Assembly (NCBI RefSeq): GCF_001278705.1
Contig: NZ_CP012600.1
Span: forward strand, 1,984,190-2,048,189
Direction: 5' to 3'
Length of the DNA: 64,000 nucleotides
DNA from: Bacillus gobiensis
GTDB taxonomy: Bacteria; Bacillota; Bacilli; Bacillales; Bacillaceae
Position numbers and translations under genes: made by a program. The notes under the pieces are model-generated. The model saw only the letters and a program-made list of their open reading frames with translations, was not told the origin of the DNA and did not search any database. This document shows positions 28,256 to 38,148 of the stretch, in pieces (position 1 is the first letter of the stretch; the number at the start of each line of letters is the position of its first letter).

Positions 28256-29263
28256 ATGGTAGGCTGTGCCTATATCGCGAATGCTAAAACCGCCAATGTG
28301 TCGGTGATTAATCTCCAAACAAACGAAACTGTGCAAACTATTGAGGTAGAAAATAGCCCACACCATATCGCGATCACCAAACACTGGAGATTCGCTTATG
28401 TTACGAATAAAGATTCCGCCAGCGTCTCAGTGATTGATATCCTGACCAACATAATGAGCAAGAGGATAGAGGTTGGGAATTCACCTTGCCATATTGCGAT
28501 CACCCCGGACGAAAAATTGGCCTACGTTGCCAATCAGGATTCCGCTAATGTCTCAGTGATTGATGTCGGGACGAACACCAAGATTACCGATATCGAAGTT
28601 GGGGATAATCCCTTCCATATCAAGGTTACGCCGGACGGGAAACAGGCCTATGTTTTAAAAAGGCCGTCGAAAAATATTTCGGTGATCGATGTTCAGACGA
28701 GTTCCAAGATTTCTGATATCGAAGTTGGCGAAAATCCCTCCGACATCGCATTCACCCTCGACGGGAAACAGGCTTATGTCGCAAATGCGAATTCAGAAAA
28801 TGTCTCGGTAATTGATATCCATGCTAATACCTTGATCCAAACGATTGGGGTAGGCAGTATCCCGTTCCAGATCAGAATTACTCCTGACGGGAAAAAGGTC
28901 TATGTTGCAAACATTGCTTCGGATAATGTGACAGTGATTAATGTAGAAACCAATGCGATTATTCAAACGATTAAAGTTGGACGTATCCCTTTTCACTTCG
29001 CGATTACCCCTGACGGGAAAAGGGCATATGTCGTGAATGCTAATTCCTCCAATGTGACGGTTATTGATATCGAGACCAACACGAGTGTTCAAACGATAGA
29101 GGTCGGTGATTTGCCATTCCACATAGTCATCAGCCCAGACGAGACACGAGCTTTTGTTGCAAACCAAAATTCCGCCAATGTGACGGTTATTGATATTGAG
29201 ACCGACTCGAGAATAACGGATATTAAAGTGGGTGATGCCCCGCTTTATATCGCGATCAACTAA
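28256..29263 (+). CDS. YVTN-type beta-propeller repeat protein
   Basis: 335 residues made of about eight 42-residue YVTN/NHL-like repeats, each with the pattern PDGKxAYVxNxxSxNVSVIDxxTNxxIxxIxVGxxPxHIAIT. These fold into a seven- or eight-bladed propeller. There is no signal peptide or anchor, so it appears cytosolic, unlike many surface-layer YVTN proteins. ATG 28256 has AAGGGGGTG. Partner and role unknown; it stands alone. Confidence 0.85.
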   Translation: MVGCAYIANAKTANVSVINLQTNETVQTIEVENSPHHIAITKHWRFAYVTNKDSASVSVIDILTNIMSKRIEVGNSPCHIAITPDEKLAYVANQDSANVSVIDVGTNTKITDIEVGDNPFHIKVTPDGKQAYVLKRPSKNISVIDVQTSSKISDIEVGENPSDIAFTLDGKQAYVANANSENVSVIDIHANTLIQTIGVGSIPFQIRITPDGKKVYVANIASDNVTVINVETNAIIQTIKVGRIPFHFAITPDGKRAYVVNANSSNVTVIDIETNTSVQTIEVGDLPFHIVISPDETRAFVANQNSANVTVIDIETDSRITDIKVGDAPLYIAIN

Positions 29264-29432
29264 CTTCCATCGGAGTTCCATCATTATGATATTTGCACTT
29301 CTATTTAAATCTACTAAAAATGCCTATGTATCTTAAGGGAAGTCCATTTCCCTCTATTTAAAAATGACGTATCAAAAACAAAATTCATTTGTACAAATAT
29401 AGCGTACACAGGTGCGCAACAGGAGGTATGAT

Positions 29433-31112
29433 ATGAAGATTGAAAGGCCTTGGCTAGACAGCTATCCTGACGAAATTCCTCATGATTTGACATACGAAAA
29501 CAAACCGCTGCACTCTTTTTTAACAGACACCGCCAACACCTATCCCGATCATCAATCCATTTACTTTCTCGGCAAAAAAATGAGGTTTCGTGAAGTCCAC
29601 GAAGCAGCGTTAAAGCTTGCTGCATATTTGCAAAAAATCGGCATTAAAAAAGGCGACCGGGTAGCCCTCATGCTGCCAAACTGCCCACAAGCCGTGATTT
29701 CATACTACGGGATTCTCTTTTCTGGAGGCATTGTCGTGCCAACGAATCCCTTATTTACGGAAAGAGAGCTGGAATATCAATTAAAGGACAGTGAATGTAC
29801 AGCGATCATTTCACTCGACTTACTATATCCGCGCATCATAAAAATGAAAAAGGCAACTAAATTATCCCATCTCATTATCACAAGCATCAAAGACTATTTG
29901 CCCTTCCCGAAAAATATACTGTACAGATTTACTCAAAAGAAAAATAGTCTCGTCACGATCAAAGAAAATGAGGAAACTCACCTCTTCAAAAGAATCATTA
30001 AAAATACGAACGGTCTTCCGGAGATCATTGACATTGACCCCCTCCATGATATCGCTGTATTGCAATATACAGGCGGGACAACAGGCCTTCCAAAGGGAGC
30101 TATGCTGACTCACCGGAACATTGTCGCCAATACGAAAATGTGTGGGGCATGTCTCTATAAATTAAAGAAAGGCTCGAGAGAATCGACTTTAGGAATTGTA
30201 CCATTTTTTCACGTCTATGGTATGACGACCGTATTAAATTACAGTGTTTTGCAAGCATTTCAAATGATCCTGCTTCCAAAATTTGATGCCCTTGACGCGT
30301 TGAAAACGATTCACAAGCTGAAACCAAGCCTTTTTCCAGGAGCACCAACGATCTATATCGCTCTTTTAAACCACCCGGATGAGAACAAATATGATTTATC
30401 CTCTATTGACACCTGTATCAGCGGCTCTGCCTCACTGCCTGTCGAAGTCAAGAATCAATTTGAAAAGGCCACCGGCGGAAAGCTTGTCGAGGGTTACGGC
30501 TTATCAGAAGCTTCGCCAGTGACCCATACGAATTTCATGTGGGGCAAAAACAAACCGGGCAGCATCGGCTGCCCATGGCCGGGAACAGATGCTGCCATTT
30601 ACTCGGAGGAAACAGGCGGAGCGCTTCCTCCTTACGAACGGGGCGAATTAATTGTTAAAGGCCCCCAAGTGATGAAGGGATATTGGAATAACCCCGAAGA
30701 AACAGCAGCCGTATTACGAGATGGCTGGCTCTTCACCGGAGACATCGCTTATATGGACGAAGAGGGGTTCTTCTATATTGTCGATCGAAAAAAAGACATA
30801 ATCATTGCGAGCGGCTATAATATTTATCCTCGTGAAATCGAAGAGGTGTTCTATGAGCACGAAGCTATCCGGGAAGTAATCGTTGCCGGGATTCCTGATC
30901 CATACCGTGGAGAAACTGTGAAAGCCTATGTTGTGTTAAAGCAGCATGCGACATTGACAGAAAAAGAACTGGATGAGTATGCGAGAACGCACCTGGCACC
31001 TTACAAAGTGCCCAAAATTTACGAGTTTCGCGATGAACTGCCGAAAACAACAGTAGGAAAAATCTTAAGAAGAGCGTTAATTGAAGAAGAAAAAGCAAAA
31101 ATGAACCATTGA
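29433..31112 (+). CDS. lcfA: Long-chain fatty-acid-CoA ligase
   Basis: Activates fatty acids with ATP and CoA for beta-oxidation. The 559-residue protein shows the AMP-binding motif YTGGTTGLPKGAMLTH, the motif VEGYGLSEASPVTH, GDIAYMDEEGFFYIVDRKKD and the final KTTVGKILRRAL with the catalytic Lys. It is very close in pattern to B. subtilis LcfA. ATG 29433 has AGGAGG; seven upstream in-frame codons are not needed. First gene of the lcfA-fadB-etfB-etfA group. Confidence 0.95.
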   Translation: MKIERPWLDSYPDEIPHDLTYENKPLHSFLTDTANTYPDHQSIYFLGKKMRFREVHEAALKLAAYLQKIGIKKGDRVALMLPNCPQAVISYYGILFSGGIVVPTNPLFTERELEYQLKDSECTAIISLDLLYPRIIKMKKATKLSHLIITSIKDYLPFPKNILYRFTQKKNSLVTIKENEETHLFKRIIKNTNGLPEIIDIDPLHDIAVLQYTGGTTGLPKGAMLTHRNIVANTKMCGACLYKLKKGSRESTLGIVPFFHVYGMTTVLNYSVLQAFQMILLPKFDALDALKTIHKLKPSLFPGAPTIYIALLNHPDENKYDLSSIDTCISGSASLPVEVKNQFEKATGGKLVEGYGLSEASPVTHTNFMWGKNKPGSIGCPWPGTDAAIYSEETGGALPPYERGELIVKGPQVMKGYWNNPEETAAVLRDGWLFTGDIAYMDEEGFFYIVDRKKDIIIASGYNIYPREIEEVFYEHEAIREVIVAGIPDPYRGETVKAYVVLKQHATLTEKELDEYARTHLAPYKVPKIYEFRDELPKTTVGKILRRALIEEEKAKMNH

Positions 31113-31127
31113 AGAGACAAACGCAAC

Positions 31128-31201
31128 GCAGGTGATGAATGATCAATAGTATGTATTAGATATGCAAACGCAAAAAGACATACATCACCTGCTGATTTGC
31201 G
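31128..31201 (+). other. Long inverted repeat between lcfA and fadB
   Basis: GCAGGTGATG (31128-31137) and CATCACCTGC (31183-31192) form a perfect 10-bp stem, extended by CGCAA (31122-31126) and TTGCG (31197-31201). The loop contains TGAATGAT, half of the Bacillus FadR box (TGAATGAnTAnTCATTCA), but not the full site. It occupies the place where fadR normally sits. Confidence 0.6.
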
Positions 31202-31240
31202 GGTTCAACTAAAAGCGAATAAGCAGGAGGAAAGAATATA

Positions 31241-32014
31241 ATGGAAAACCTAACGTTAGCTGTCGATCAACGAATCGCTACCATTACATTCAACCGTCCG
31301 CCGGCAAATGCTTTATCTAAAGGGCTTTTGAAAGAATTATCGGAATGCCTGGATCAAATTGAAGGCAGCCCTGATGTTCGTGCGGTCATCATTTGCGGTG
31401 AGGGCAGGTTTTTTTCGGCAGGAGCTGACATAAAGGAATTTACACGCGCAATCGCTTCAAATAAAAAGACTTTTTCTGAAAGAGGCCAGCAGATCTTGGA
31501 ACAGATCGAATCGTTCCCAAAGCCAATCATTGCAGCTATCCATGGAGCTGCACTCGGCGGAGGGCTGGAGCTTGCGATGGCTTGCCATATCCGGATTGCA
31601 GAAGGCGGTGCCAAGCTCGGATTGCCGGAGCTAAACTTAGGCATCATCCCCGGTTTTGCCGGAACACAGCGGCTCCCGAAATATGTTGGCACTGCGAAAG
31701 CACTGGAAATGATAGGGACAGCCCAACCGATCAGCGGGAAAGAAGCCTATGAAATCGGTCTTGTTACAACCCTTGTGAACGATCGAGAAGAAGCTTTAGT
31801 CAAAGCCTATGAATTGGCAGAGCAATTTGCCGAAAAAAGCCCGAAAACCTTAAAATACGTTTTGGAGCTCCTGAATGCAAATAAAACCAATTCTTATGAA
31901 AGAGCGCTAAAGCTGGAAGCGAAGCGATTCGGCGAGGTTTTTCAATCTCAGGATTCGAAGGAAGGCATCCAAGCTTTCCTTGAGAAAAGGAAGCCAAATT
32001 TTAAAGGCGAGTAG
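31241..32014 (+). CDS. fadB: Enoyl-CoA hydratase
   Basis: Hydrates trans-2-enoyl-CoA in beta-oxidation. 257-residue crotonase fold with oxyanion-hole segments FSAGADIKEF and HGAALGGGLELAMACH, catalytic Glu region LPELNLGIIPGFAGTQRLP and the C-terminal SPKTLKYVLELL. ATG 31241 with GGAGG. Same operon direction as lcfA, 128 bases downstream across the inverted repeat. Confidence 0.93.
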   Translation: MENLTLAVDQRIATITFNRPPANALSKGLLKELSECLDQIEGSPDVRAVIICGEGRFFSAGADIKEFTRAIASNKKTFSERGQQILEQIESFPKPIIAAIHGAALGGGLELAMACHIRIAEGGAKLGLPELNLGIIPGFAGTQRLPKYVGTAKALEMIGTAQPISGKEAYEIGLVTTLVNDREEALVKAYELAEQFAEKSPKTLKYVLELLNANKTNSYERALKLEAKRFGEVFQSQDSKEGIQAFLEKRKPNFKGE

Positions 32015-32344
32015 GTTGATTGATTTATATATTCACCTTCTTTTCTTTGAGCAATCTCGGTCACCGTTTTCATTTTGCAAGTTGAGGTGGTATTTCGGTA
32101 CTTTACCTGCGCTTTTTCGCACAATCTTCTCTTTATTTGGATGATTTACGGTGGACTTATGATTCGATAGCCTGTATCAAAACCATCCCCCACATCGGGG
32201 GTTTTTAGTTCAATGAAGAAGGCAATATCGTGGAGAAACTGCTTAACGCATGATAAACATCTTTTTAGGTTCTTTCACATCCGATAAGGGTAAATATTTC
32301 GGGTCTAAATAGAGCCAATACAAAATATACGCGGGGGAAATGGT
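32015..32344 (+). promoter_or_regulatory. fadB-etfB spacer with terminator-like hairpin
   Basis: 330 bases without a gene. CCCCC (32187-32191) and GGGGG (32197-32201) form a short hairpin followed by TTTTT, so part of the fadB transcript may end here and etfB-etfA probably has its own promoter further right. No clear -35/-10 pair was found. Confidence 0.5.
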
Positions 32345-33118
32345 ATGAACATCTTCGTTTTAATAAAGCGTACATTCGACTCAGAGGAAAAAATTACGAT
32401 TCACGCTGGGGATATCGTTCAAGATGGCGCAGAGTTCATTATTAATCCGTATGATGAATTTGCAATTGAAGAAGCCATCCGCATGAAAGAAGCACACGGC
32501 GGAGAAATCACGGTTATGACAGTTGGCAGTAAAGAAGCAAGCAGAGAGCTGCGTACCGCCTTGGCTATGGGATGCGACAAAGCCGTTTTGTTTAATATTG
32601 AAGAGGACGTGATGGATCCGGATCCCTTCACGACGGCAACCATCCTCTATCACTATATAACAGAAAAACCGTTTGAGCTGATTTTAGCAGGAAATGCAAC
32701 CATTGACAGCGGGTCAGGCCAAGTAGGTCCCAGATTAGCTGAACTGCTGAATATCCCTTGTGTCACAACGATTACGAAGCTTGCGATCGACGGAAAAGAA
32801 GTAGAAATGGAGCGGGATGCGGAAGGCAATATTGAAATAGTAAAATCACAGCTGCCACTCCTTCTAACCACCCAGCAAGGATTAAATGAACCGAGATATC
32901 CGTCGCTCCCGGGAATCATAAAAGCAAAGAAAAAGCCCATGGAAGAACTCACACTAAATGATCTTAATCTAACAGCAGAAGAGGTAGCGGCGAAAACAAA
33001 AACGACCTGCCGCCTATTGCCGCCTAAAAAAGCAGCAGTACGAATGATAGAAGGAGATGCGGGTGAACAAGCAAAACAATTGGCGGCTCTGCTTAGAAGC
33101 GACGCAAAAGTTATCTAA
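32345..33118 (+). CDS. etfB: Electron transfer flavoprotein beta subunit
   Basis: Accepts electrons from acyl-CoA dehydrogenases together with EtfA. 257 residues, with the adenine-nucleotide-binding alpha/beta fold: LIKRTFDSEEKITIHAG, the signature GGEITVMTVGSKEASRELRT, LAMGCDKAVLF and the recognition-loop region QQGLNEPRYPSLPGIIKAKK that docks dehydrogenases. ATG 32345 after GGGGGAAA. Confidence 0.95.
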   Translation: MNIFVLIKRTFDSEEKITIHAGDIVQDGAEFIINPYDEFAIEEAIRMKEAHGGEITVMTVGSKEASRELRTALAMGCDKAVLFNIEEDVMDPDPFTTATILYHYITEKPFELILAGNATIDSGSGQVGPRLAELLNIPCVTTITKLAIDGKEVEMERDAEGNIEIVKSQLPLLLTTQQGLNEPRYPSLPGIIKAKKKPMEELTLNDLNLTAEEVAAKTKTTCRLLPPKKAAVRMIEGDAGEQAKQLAALLRSDAKVI

Positions 33119-33133
33119 CAAGGGGGGATCAAT

Positions 33134-34111
33134 ATGGGAAAAAAAGTAGTGGTTTTAGGGGAGATTAGAGACGGATCAATTCGCAAGATAACCTTTGAAG
33201 CGATAGCTGCCGGGAAAATGATAGCAAATGGCGGCGAAGTGATCTGTATGCTCTTTGGTAAAAAGGTTATTCAATATGGGAAAGAGATGATCAATTACGG
33301 AGCAGAACGCATCGTTGTAATTGAAAATGAGAAATTGGCTGATTATACTCCAGACGGCTATGCTCAAGCGATCAAAGCGATTGTTGAAAAAGAAATTCCG
33401 GATGCCATCCTTACAGGGCATACCTCAATTGGGAAGGATATTATGCCAAAAATTGCTGCAAAGCATCAAACTGGGTTGCTTTCAGACGTGATCAAACTCG
33501 AACACAAAGGAAACGACCTAGTATTTACCAGGCAAATCTATTCAGGTAAAGCCCTTGAACAAAAAATTGCATTAGGGAAGCTTGTGCTTGCTACGATCAG
33601 GCCGAACAATATATCTCCATTGGAAAGGAATGAAAACCGAAGCGGAACGATAGAGAAACTAGATATCGAGATAAAGGATATCAGGACAACAATTCAGGAT
33701 ATCGTCAAAAGAACAACAGAAAGCGTGGACTTATCCGAAGCGAAAATCATCGTTGCCGGCGGAAGAGGAGTCAAGAACAAAGACGGCTTTAAGCTTTTGC
33801 AAGATCTCGCGGAAGCATTAGGAGCCGCTGTCGGTGCTTCCAGAGGAGCATGTAATGCCGATTTATGTGACCTTTCTCTACTAATAGGACAAACGGGTAA
33901 GGTAGTTACACCAGAGCTCTATATTGCCTGCGGGATATCTGGAGCGATCCAGCATTTGGCCGGCATGTCGAATAGCAAAGTGATAGTTGCGATTAATAAG
34001 GACCCAAACGCTGATATCTTCCAAGTCGCGGACTATGGCATCGTAGGTGATCTATTTGAAATCATTCCGCTGTTAACGAAAGAAATCAAACAGTTAAAAA
34101 CTCAAAAATAA
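33134..34111 (+). CDS. etfA: Electron transfer flavoprotein alpha subunit
   Basis: FAD-binding partner of EtfB that passes electrons to the quinone pool through ETF dehydrogenase. 325 residues; the FAD-binding C-terminal domain carries IIVAGGRGVKNKDGF, VGASRGACNADL, IGQTGKVVTPELYIACGISGAIQHLAG and VAINKDPNADIFQVADYGIVGD. ATG 33134 after GGGGGG, 15 bases after etfB. Confidence 0.96.
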   Translation: MGKKVVVLGEIRDGSIRKITFEAIAAGKMIANGGEVICMLFGKKVIQYGKEMINYGAERIVVIENEKLADYTPDGYAQAIKAIVEKEIPDAILTGHTSIGKDIMPKIAAKHQTGLLSDVIKLEHKGNDLVFTRQIYSGKALEQKIALGKLVLATIRPNNISPLERNENRSGTIEKLDIEIKDIRTTIQDIVKRTTESVDLSEAKIIVAGGRGVKNKDGFKLLQDLAEALGAAVGASRGACNADLCDLSLLIGQTGKVVTPELYIACGISGAIQHLAGMSNSKVIVAINKDPNADIFQVADYGIVGDLFEIIPLLTKEIKQLKTQK

Positions 34112-34263
34112 GGACATATATTCAAGGTTTTCTCTCTATTATTTTACATCAGAACCAAGACTGCGTCCCATTCTACTATTTTTGTTAATAGGGAGAGGAA
34201 TATGTCCATACATATAAATTCTCTTTGCATAAAATAAAAATAAAGAGATAAGGAGGGATTTTC

Positions 34264-35139
34264 TTGAGAAAAAAACTCATAAGCACAAGCTCACAAGGCT
34301 TAATGGAAGATTCATATCCATACCAATTGTATCAAAAGGCAAAAAAATTCGGAGTGTGGAATCCTCAGAATATTGATTTTTCACAGGATCAAGAAGATTG
34401 GAAAACACTTCCGGTTAAACAAAAAGACTGGATTTTGAAACTTCTCGCTCAATTTCAAGGAGGAGAAGAGGCGGTTACGCTTGACTTACTCCCTTTACTG
34501 ATGGTGATTGCGAAGGAAGGCAGACTGGAAGAGGAGCTGTTCCTCACGACATTTTTATACGATGAAGCAAAACATACTGAATTCTTTCGTCGGGTATTAA
34601 ATGCTATAGGTGAAAAAGGCGACCTTTCCCATTTGCATTCTGATTCCTACCGTAAAATGTTTTATGAAATTCTCCCTGAAACAATGGAACGGCTATGGCA
34701 TGATCAAACCCCTGAAGCATTAGCCGATGCAGCTACCGTATACAATATGTTTTCCGAAGGAGTATTGGCGGAAACCGGATACAAAGGATTTTACGACGGA
34801 TTGCAAATGATCGGCAAAATGCCTGGTCTTATAGAGGGAGTTGACAACTTAAAGAAAGATGAATCAAGGCATATTGCTTACGGAACTTTTCTTCTTCAAC
34901 GCTTGATTTGTGAACATCCTCATCTTTTTGACAGAGTGGTTAAGAAGCTTGAAGAGTTGGCTCCACTTGCTATTTCCTTAAATACCGAGGGAATTATTAG
35001 TGATGGGGAAAAAGCAAAAGAATACAAGTCTGAAATTAAGAATTATTCGAAAAAACAGCTTATGGTAAGAATCGATATCCTTGCAAAGGCGAAGGGCCAA
35101 ACAATCGAAGAGATTTATCGATCTACAGGTGGAAACTAG
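34264..35139 (+). CDS. R2-like ligand-binding oxidase (Mn/Fe, R2lox)
   Basis: 291-residue ferritin-like protein of the R2lox family, a homologue of ribonucleotide reductase R2. Metal ligands are visible in GGEEAVTLD, DEAKHTEFF, the SEG after ATVYNMF, and KKDESRH; the Val of EEAV and Tyr of TVYN match the residues joined by the ether crosslink in the Geobacillus protein. It binds a long-chain fatty acid in known members, which suits its place just after the fatty-acid genes. TTG start with AAGGAGGG. Confidence 0.88.
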   Translation: MRKKLISTSSQGLMEDSYPYQLYQKAKKFGVWNPQNIDFSQDQEDWKTLPVKQKDWILKLLAQFQGGEEAVTLDLLPLLMVIAKEGRLEEELFLTTFLYDEAKHTEFFRRVLNAIGEKGDLSHLHSDSYRKMFYEILPETMERLWHDQTPEALADAATVYNMFSEGVLAETGYKGFYDGLQMIGKMPGLIEGVDNLKKDESRHIAYGTFLLQRLICEHPHLFDRVVKKLEELAPLAISLNTEGIISDGEKAKEYKSEIKNYSKKQLMVRIDILAKAKGQTIEEIYRSTGGN

Positions 35140-35200
35140 AAAAACAACTGACAACATTTTATTGCAACACATACGTAGTTTAAAATCACACCGAATGAAA

Positions 35201-35243
35201 ACTCCCTTCTATGATTGAATAAAATATCATAGAAGGAAGTTCT
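35201..35243 (+). terminator. Terminator of the R2lox gene
   Basis: ACTCCCTTCTATGAT (35201-35215) pairs with ATCATAGAAGGAAGT (35226-35240), followed by a weak TCTCTTATTT tail. About 315 bases further right, up to 35558, hold no recognised gene. Confidence 0.7.
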
Positions 35244-35558
35244 CTTATTTCAATCATTCAAATAGAATGAATCTGGATTAAGAAAAATGAAAATCAACAG
35301 TAAATATCCAGTGCAACAACACTCTTATCTTTCAAAAACGATTTCTTTTGCAAATGTACTAAAAGTTCGAATGGTCAAAAAGGTACAATTGGCTTTTCAA
35401 TTTCAATAAGCCATTTAAACAAAATCATCCCTCATATCTTTTTTAATACATAAATAATATACCATATGTTTTCTGTTTTGTTATTCTACTAATCTACATC
35501 GCCTCAAACGAATAAACTCGCCTAAAGACAGACGAGTACAGTTATACAACAGAGCTTA

Positions 35559-36878
35559 TCAACTAGTCTCTGAATGAACGGTCTTTTCGAAAGGAACTGC
35601 ATTTTTTTTCGTTTTCATATGAAAAAATAAATTTAAAACAATAGCGGTCAAGCTCCCGGTAATGATACCGTCACTGACAAAGATTTTTAGAGCTTCAGGA
35701 AGCTGTGAAAATAAATCCGGAACGACGGTTACACCGAGCCCTAAAGACAGTGAGCATGCAATGATAAGCAAGTTGCTCTGCGCATTAAGATTAACCGCGC
35801 TTAACATTTTAATGCCGGATGAAATAACCATTCCGAATAATACAACCATCGCACCGCCTAATACAGGAGCCGGAATGATTGTTGCAAGCTCGGCAATTTT
35901 CGGAATTAGTCCAAGGAAAACAAGGACAAAACCTGCGACTACGACCACGTGCTTCGTTTTTACTTTAGATAGCTGCACGAGCCCGACATTTTGTGCAAAA
36001 GTATTATAAGGAAAAGCGTTAAAAATCCCTCCTAATGTAATCGCTAAGCCTTCTGCCCGATACCCTTTGCTAAAATCCTTCTCATCCAACTTGCGATCAC
36101 AAATTTTACTTAATGCTAAAAATACGCCTGTTGACTCAATGATGATAACGATGCTTACTAAAATCATTGTTAAAATAGGACCAATTTCAAACGATGGAGC
36201 ACCGAAATAAAAAGGAGTTGGAATGTGTACCCATGACGCTTCGGCTACGCCGGATAAATCAACTTTTCCCATAAAGAAGCCTGCTATTGTACCTGCAACG
36301 ATCCCTATCAATACGGAAAGTGTTCGTAAAAAACCGGTAAACACGCGATTTAAAAATAATATCAGCACCATTACCCCAAATGCCAGCAGCAAATTTGCCG
36401 GGGCTCCGAAGTCATCACTCCCCGCTCCCCCTGCCATATTGCGAATCGCCGAAGGCACAAGGGACAACCCAATCATAGTAACAACCGAACCAGTCACAAC
36501 GGGAGGAAACAGCTTAAGCAGCTTTCCAAAAAAACCGGCAAACAACAATACAAACAGACCAGCTGCAATAATCGCCCCATAAATCGCATTCACACCATAC
36601 TGACTCCCTATAGCAATCATAGGAGTCAGAGCCACGAATGAGCTCCCAAGCACAACCGGCAGCCCGATTCCAAACCATTTATTGTTCCATGCTTGAAGCA
36701 GTGTGGCAATTCCGCAAGTAAGTAAATCAATGGCTACAAGATAAGCTAAATCGTGTGAGCTTAAATTTAGTGCACGGCCAACTGTTAACGGAACTAATAT
36801 TGCCCCTGCGTACATGGCCAGCACATGCTGTATACCGAGCGAAGCGAGAGTAAACGGATTAATCTTTTTTCTGTCCAA
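35559..36878 (-). CDS. Xanthine/uric acid-type permease (NCS2 family)
   Basis: 439-residue, 14-TM nucleobase:cation symporter-2. Signatures: GIQHVLAMYAGAILVPL, GIGLPVVLGSSFVALTPM, the Glu of IESTGVF and NAFPYNTFAQNVGLVQLSKVKT. The pattern lies between B. subtilis PbuX and PucK, so xanthine or urate are likely substrates. TTG 36878 is preferred (GGGAGGG seven bases upstream) over the ATG at 36905. No purine riboswitch seen upstream. Confidence 0.88.
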   Translation of the reverse strand: MDRKKINPFTLASLGIQHVLAMYAGAILVPLTVGRALNLSSHDLAYLVAIDLLTCGIATLLQAWNNKWFGIGLPVVLGSSFVALTPMIAIGSQYGVNAIYGAIIAAGLFVLLFAGFFGKLLKLFPPVVTGSVVTMIGLSLVPSAIRNMAGGAGSDDFGAPANLLLAFGVMVLILFLNRVFTGFLRTLSVLIGIVAGTIAGFFMGKVDLSGVAEASWVHIPTPFYFGAPSFEIGPILTMILVSIVIIIESTGVFLALSKICDRKLDEKDFSKGYRAEGLAITLGGIFNAFPYNTFAQNVGLVQLSKVKTKHVVVVAGFVLVFLGLIPKIAELATIIPAPVLGGAMVVLFGMVISSGIKMLSAVNLNAQSNLLIIACSLSLGLGVTVVPDLFSQLPEALKIFVSDGIITGSLTAIVLNLFFHMKTKKNAVPFEKTVHSETS

Positions 36879-37035
36879 TGAAAATCCCTCCCTATTTTTT
36901 TGCATTTCACGTTAAAAGATCTAACACAACATGTAATACTTTTTATAGTAAGGTGATTTTCTGTTTGTGTCATTGGTCATGTTAACTAAAAATTGCAAAC
37001 AGTTATACACTCAATTGACAAATAATTTCTCTTAC

Positions 37036-37077
37036 AAAAAAATCGACCATCCTCATTTTTTAGGAATGGCCGATTTA
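37036..37077 (-). terminator. Terminator of the DUF4236 gene
   Basis: AAATCGACCATCCT (in 37036-37052) pairs with AGGAATGGCCGATTT (37062-37077), followed on the minus strand by TTTTTTTG. Confidence 0.8.
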
Positions 37078-38148
37078 TTACTTTGCTGATTTAACTTCTG
37101 GCTCACTTACAAACAGTTTATCTACTTCATGGAACCCGGAAGCATGATTAAAATCGATATGGCAGTTGAAATTTGACAAAGAGTCAAAGCAATTGATTCG
37201 ATCAAATTCCAGTTCATTTAAGCTGTCTTTATCTATTCTAGCAGACAAAATGATTTTCTTTTCTTCAACGTCTGCAGCCATATTGACTACAGAATCGACA
37301 ACATGAATGTAGACTACTTTTAAAGGAAGCAGCGCAAACATTTCCCTGGCAATTCTAAATACACTGTTGCAAACATACTCTTTCTGAAGATTAATGAATG
37401 TGTCTTCTGGCATCTCACTGGATAGCAGCTTGCCAGACTGCGTGAAGGTCTTTTCGCTAAAAACATCGAATTCGATTTCCATTACCTTTGCATTGACTGC
37501 TGAAACCACGAAAGCGCTACCGTATTTCAGCATATCATCAAAAGGTGCGAATTCTTTAATGACGCGGAAATATGTATCGACATCTCCGGAAATCACTTTA
37601 CTGGCGAATCTAATATCTCTCACCCACGATTGATATTCTATAATGTCAATATCTCGAGATCTATAGACATTTTCTTTTAACGCTTGGAGTTTCTTTCCGT
37701 ATCTTCCTAACAGCCTGGTCAAAAGTTTTGGCTTGTATTTGTTTAATTGAGCTAAGGCTTTTGTTTCAAGAGGGCCTATTTCTCCCTTTGGCTTGTTATA
37801 TGGAGGAATTGAGTCTCTCACTTCCGGCCAATTAATGTGATCTTCGGCAATATGATGAATCGAATGAATTCTATTAAGCTTATTGACAGCTAATTTTGCC
37901 TTCTCCAATTCACTGTATCGCTCTCGGTTCATTTTTACATCAGCAATCTCTTTACTTTGATGGAATTCCAATGTTTTCACTGAACAATTTGATGAAGAAC
38001 GGATCTCTGCAGTTTCACCACCGTGAGAACGTGAATGTACGCTATACCTTAACGGTTTTAGCGAGCTTGTGACACCAATACTTTTAGAGTTCGCATGAAA
38101 ACGGGTCTCCGGAGTAATATTAAAGCTTTTTCTAGTTTTTAACCCCAC
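37078..38148 (-). CDS. DUF4236-domain protein with unknown C-terminal region
   Basis: 356 residues. The first ~55 match the short DUF4236 module (MGLKTRKSFNITPETRFHAN... KSIGVTSS... RYSVHSRSHGG), often found in phage or mobile-element-linked proteins. The rest, about 300 residues, is not recognised: it has FVVSAVNAKVMEIEFDVFSEK and ends in SEPEVKSAK, with no TM. GTG start 38148 after GGGGGAG. Stand-alone, own terminator. Confidence 0.65.
   Translation of the reverse strand: MGLKTRKSFNITPETRFHANSKSIGVTSSLKPLRYSVHSRSHGGETAEIRSSSNCSVKTLEFHQSKEIADVKMNRERYSELEKAKLAVNKLNRIHSIHHIAEDHINWPEVRDSIPPYNKPKGEIGPLETKALAQLNKYKPKLLTRLLGRYGKKLQALKENVYRSRDIDIIEYQSWVRDIRFASKVISGDVDTYFRVIKEFAPFDDMLKYGSAFVVSAVNAKVMEIEFDVFSEKTFTQSGKLLSSEMPEDTFINLQKEYVCNSVFRIAREMFALLPLKVVYIHVVDSVVNMAADVEEKKIILSARIDKDSLNELEFDRINCFDSLSNFNCHIDFNHASGFHEVDKLFVSEPEVKSAK

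Noticed and set aside
36879..37035. Purine riboswitch before the NCS2 permease
   Set aside because: No purine aptamer core or paired P1 stem was found upstream of the start.
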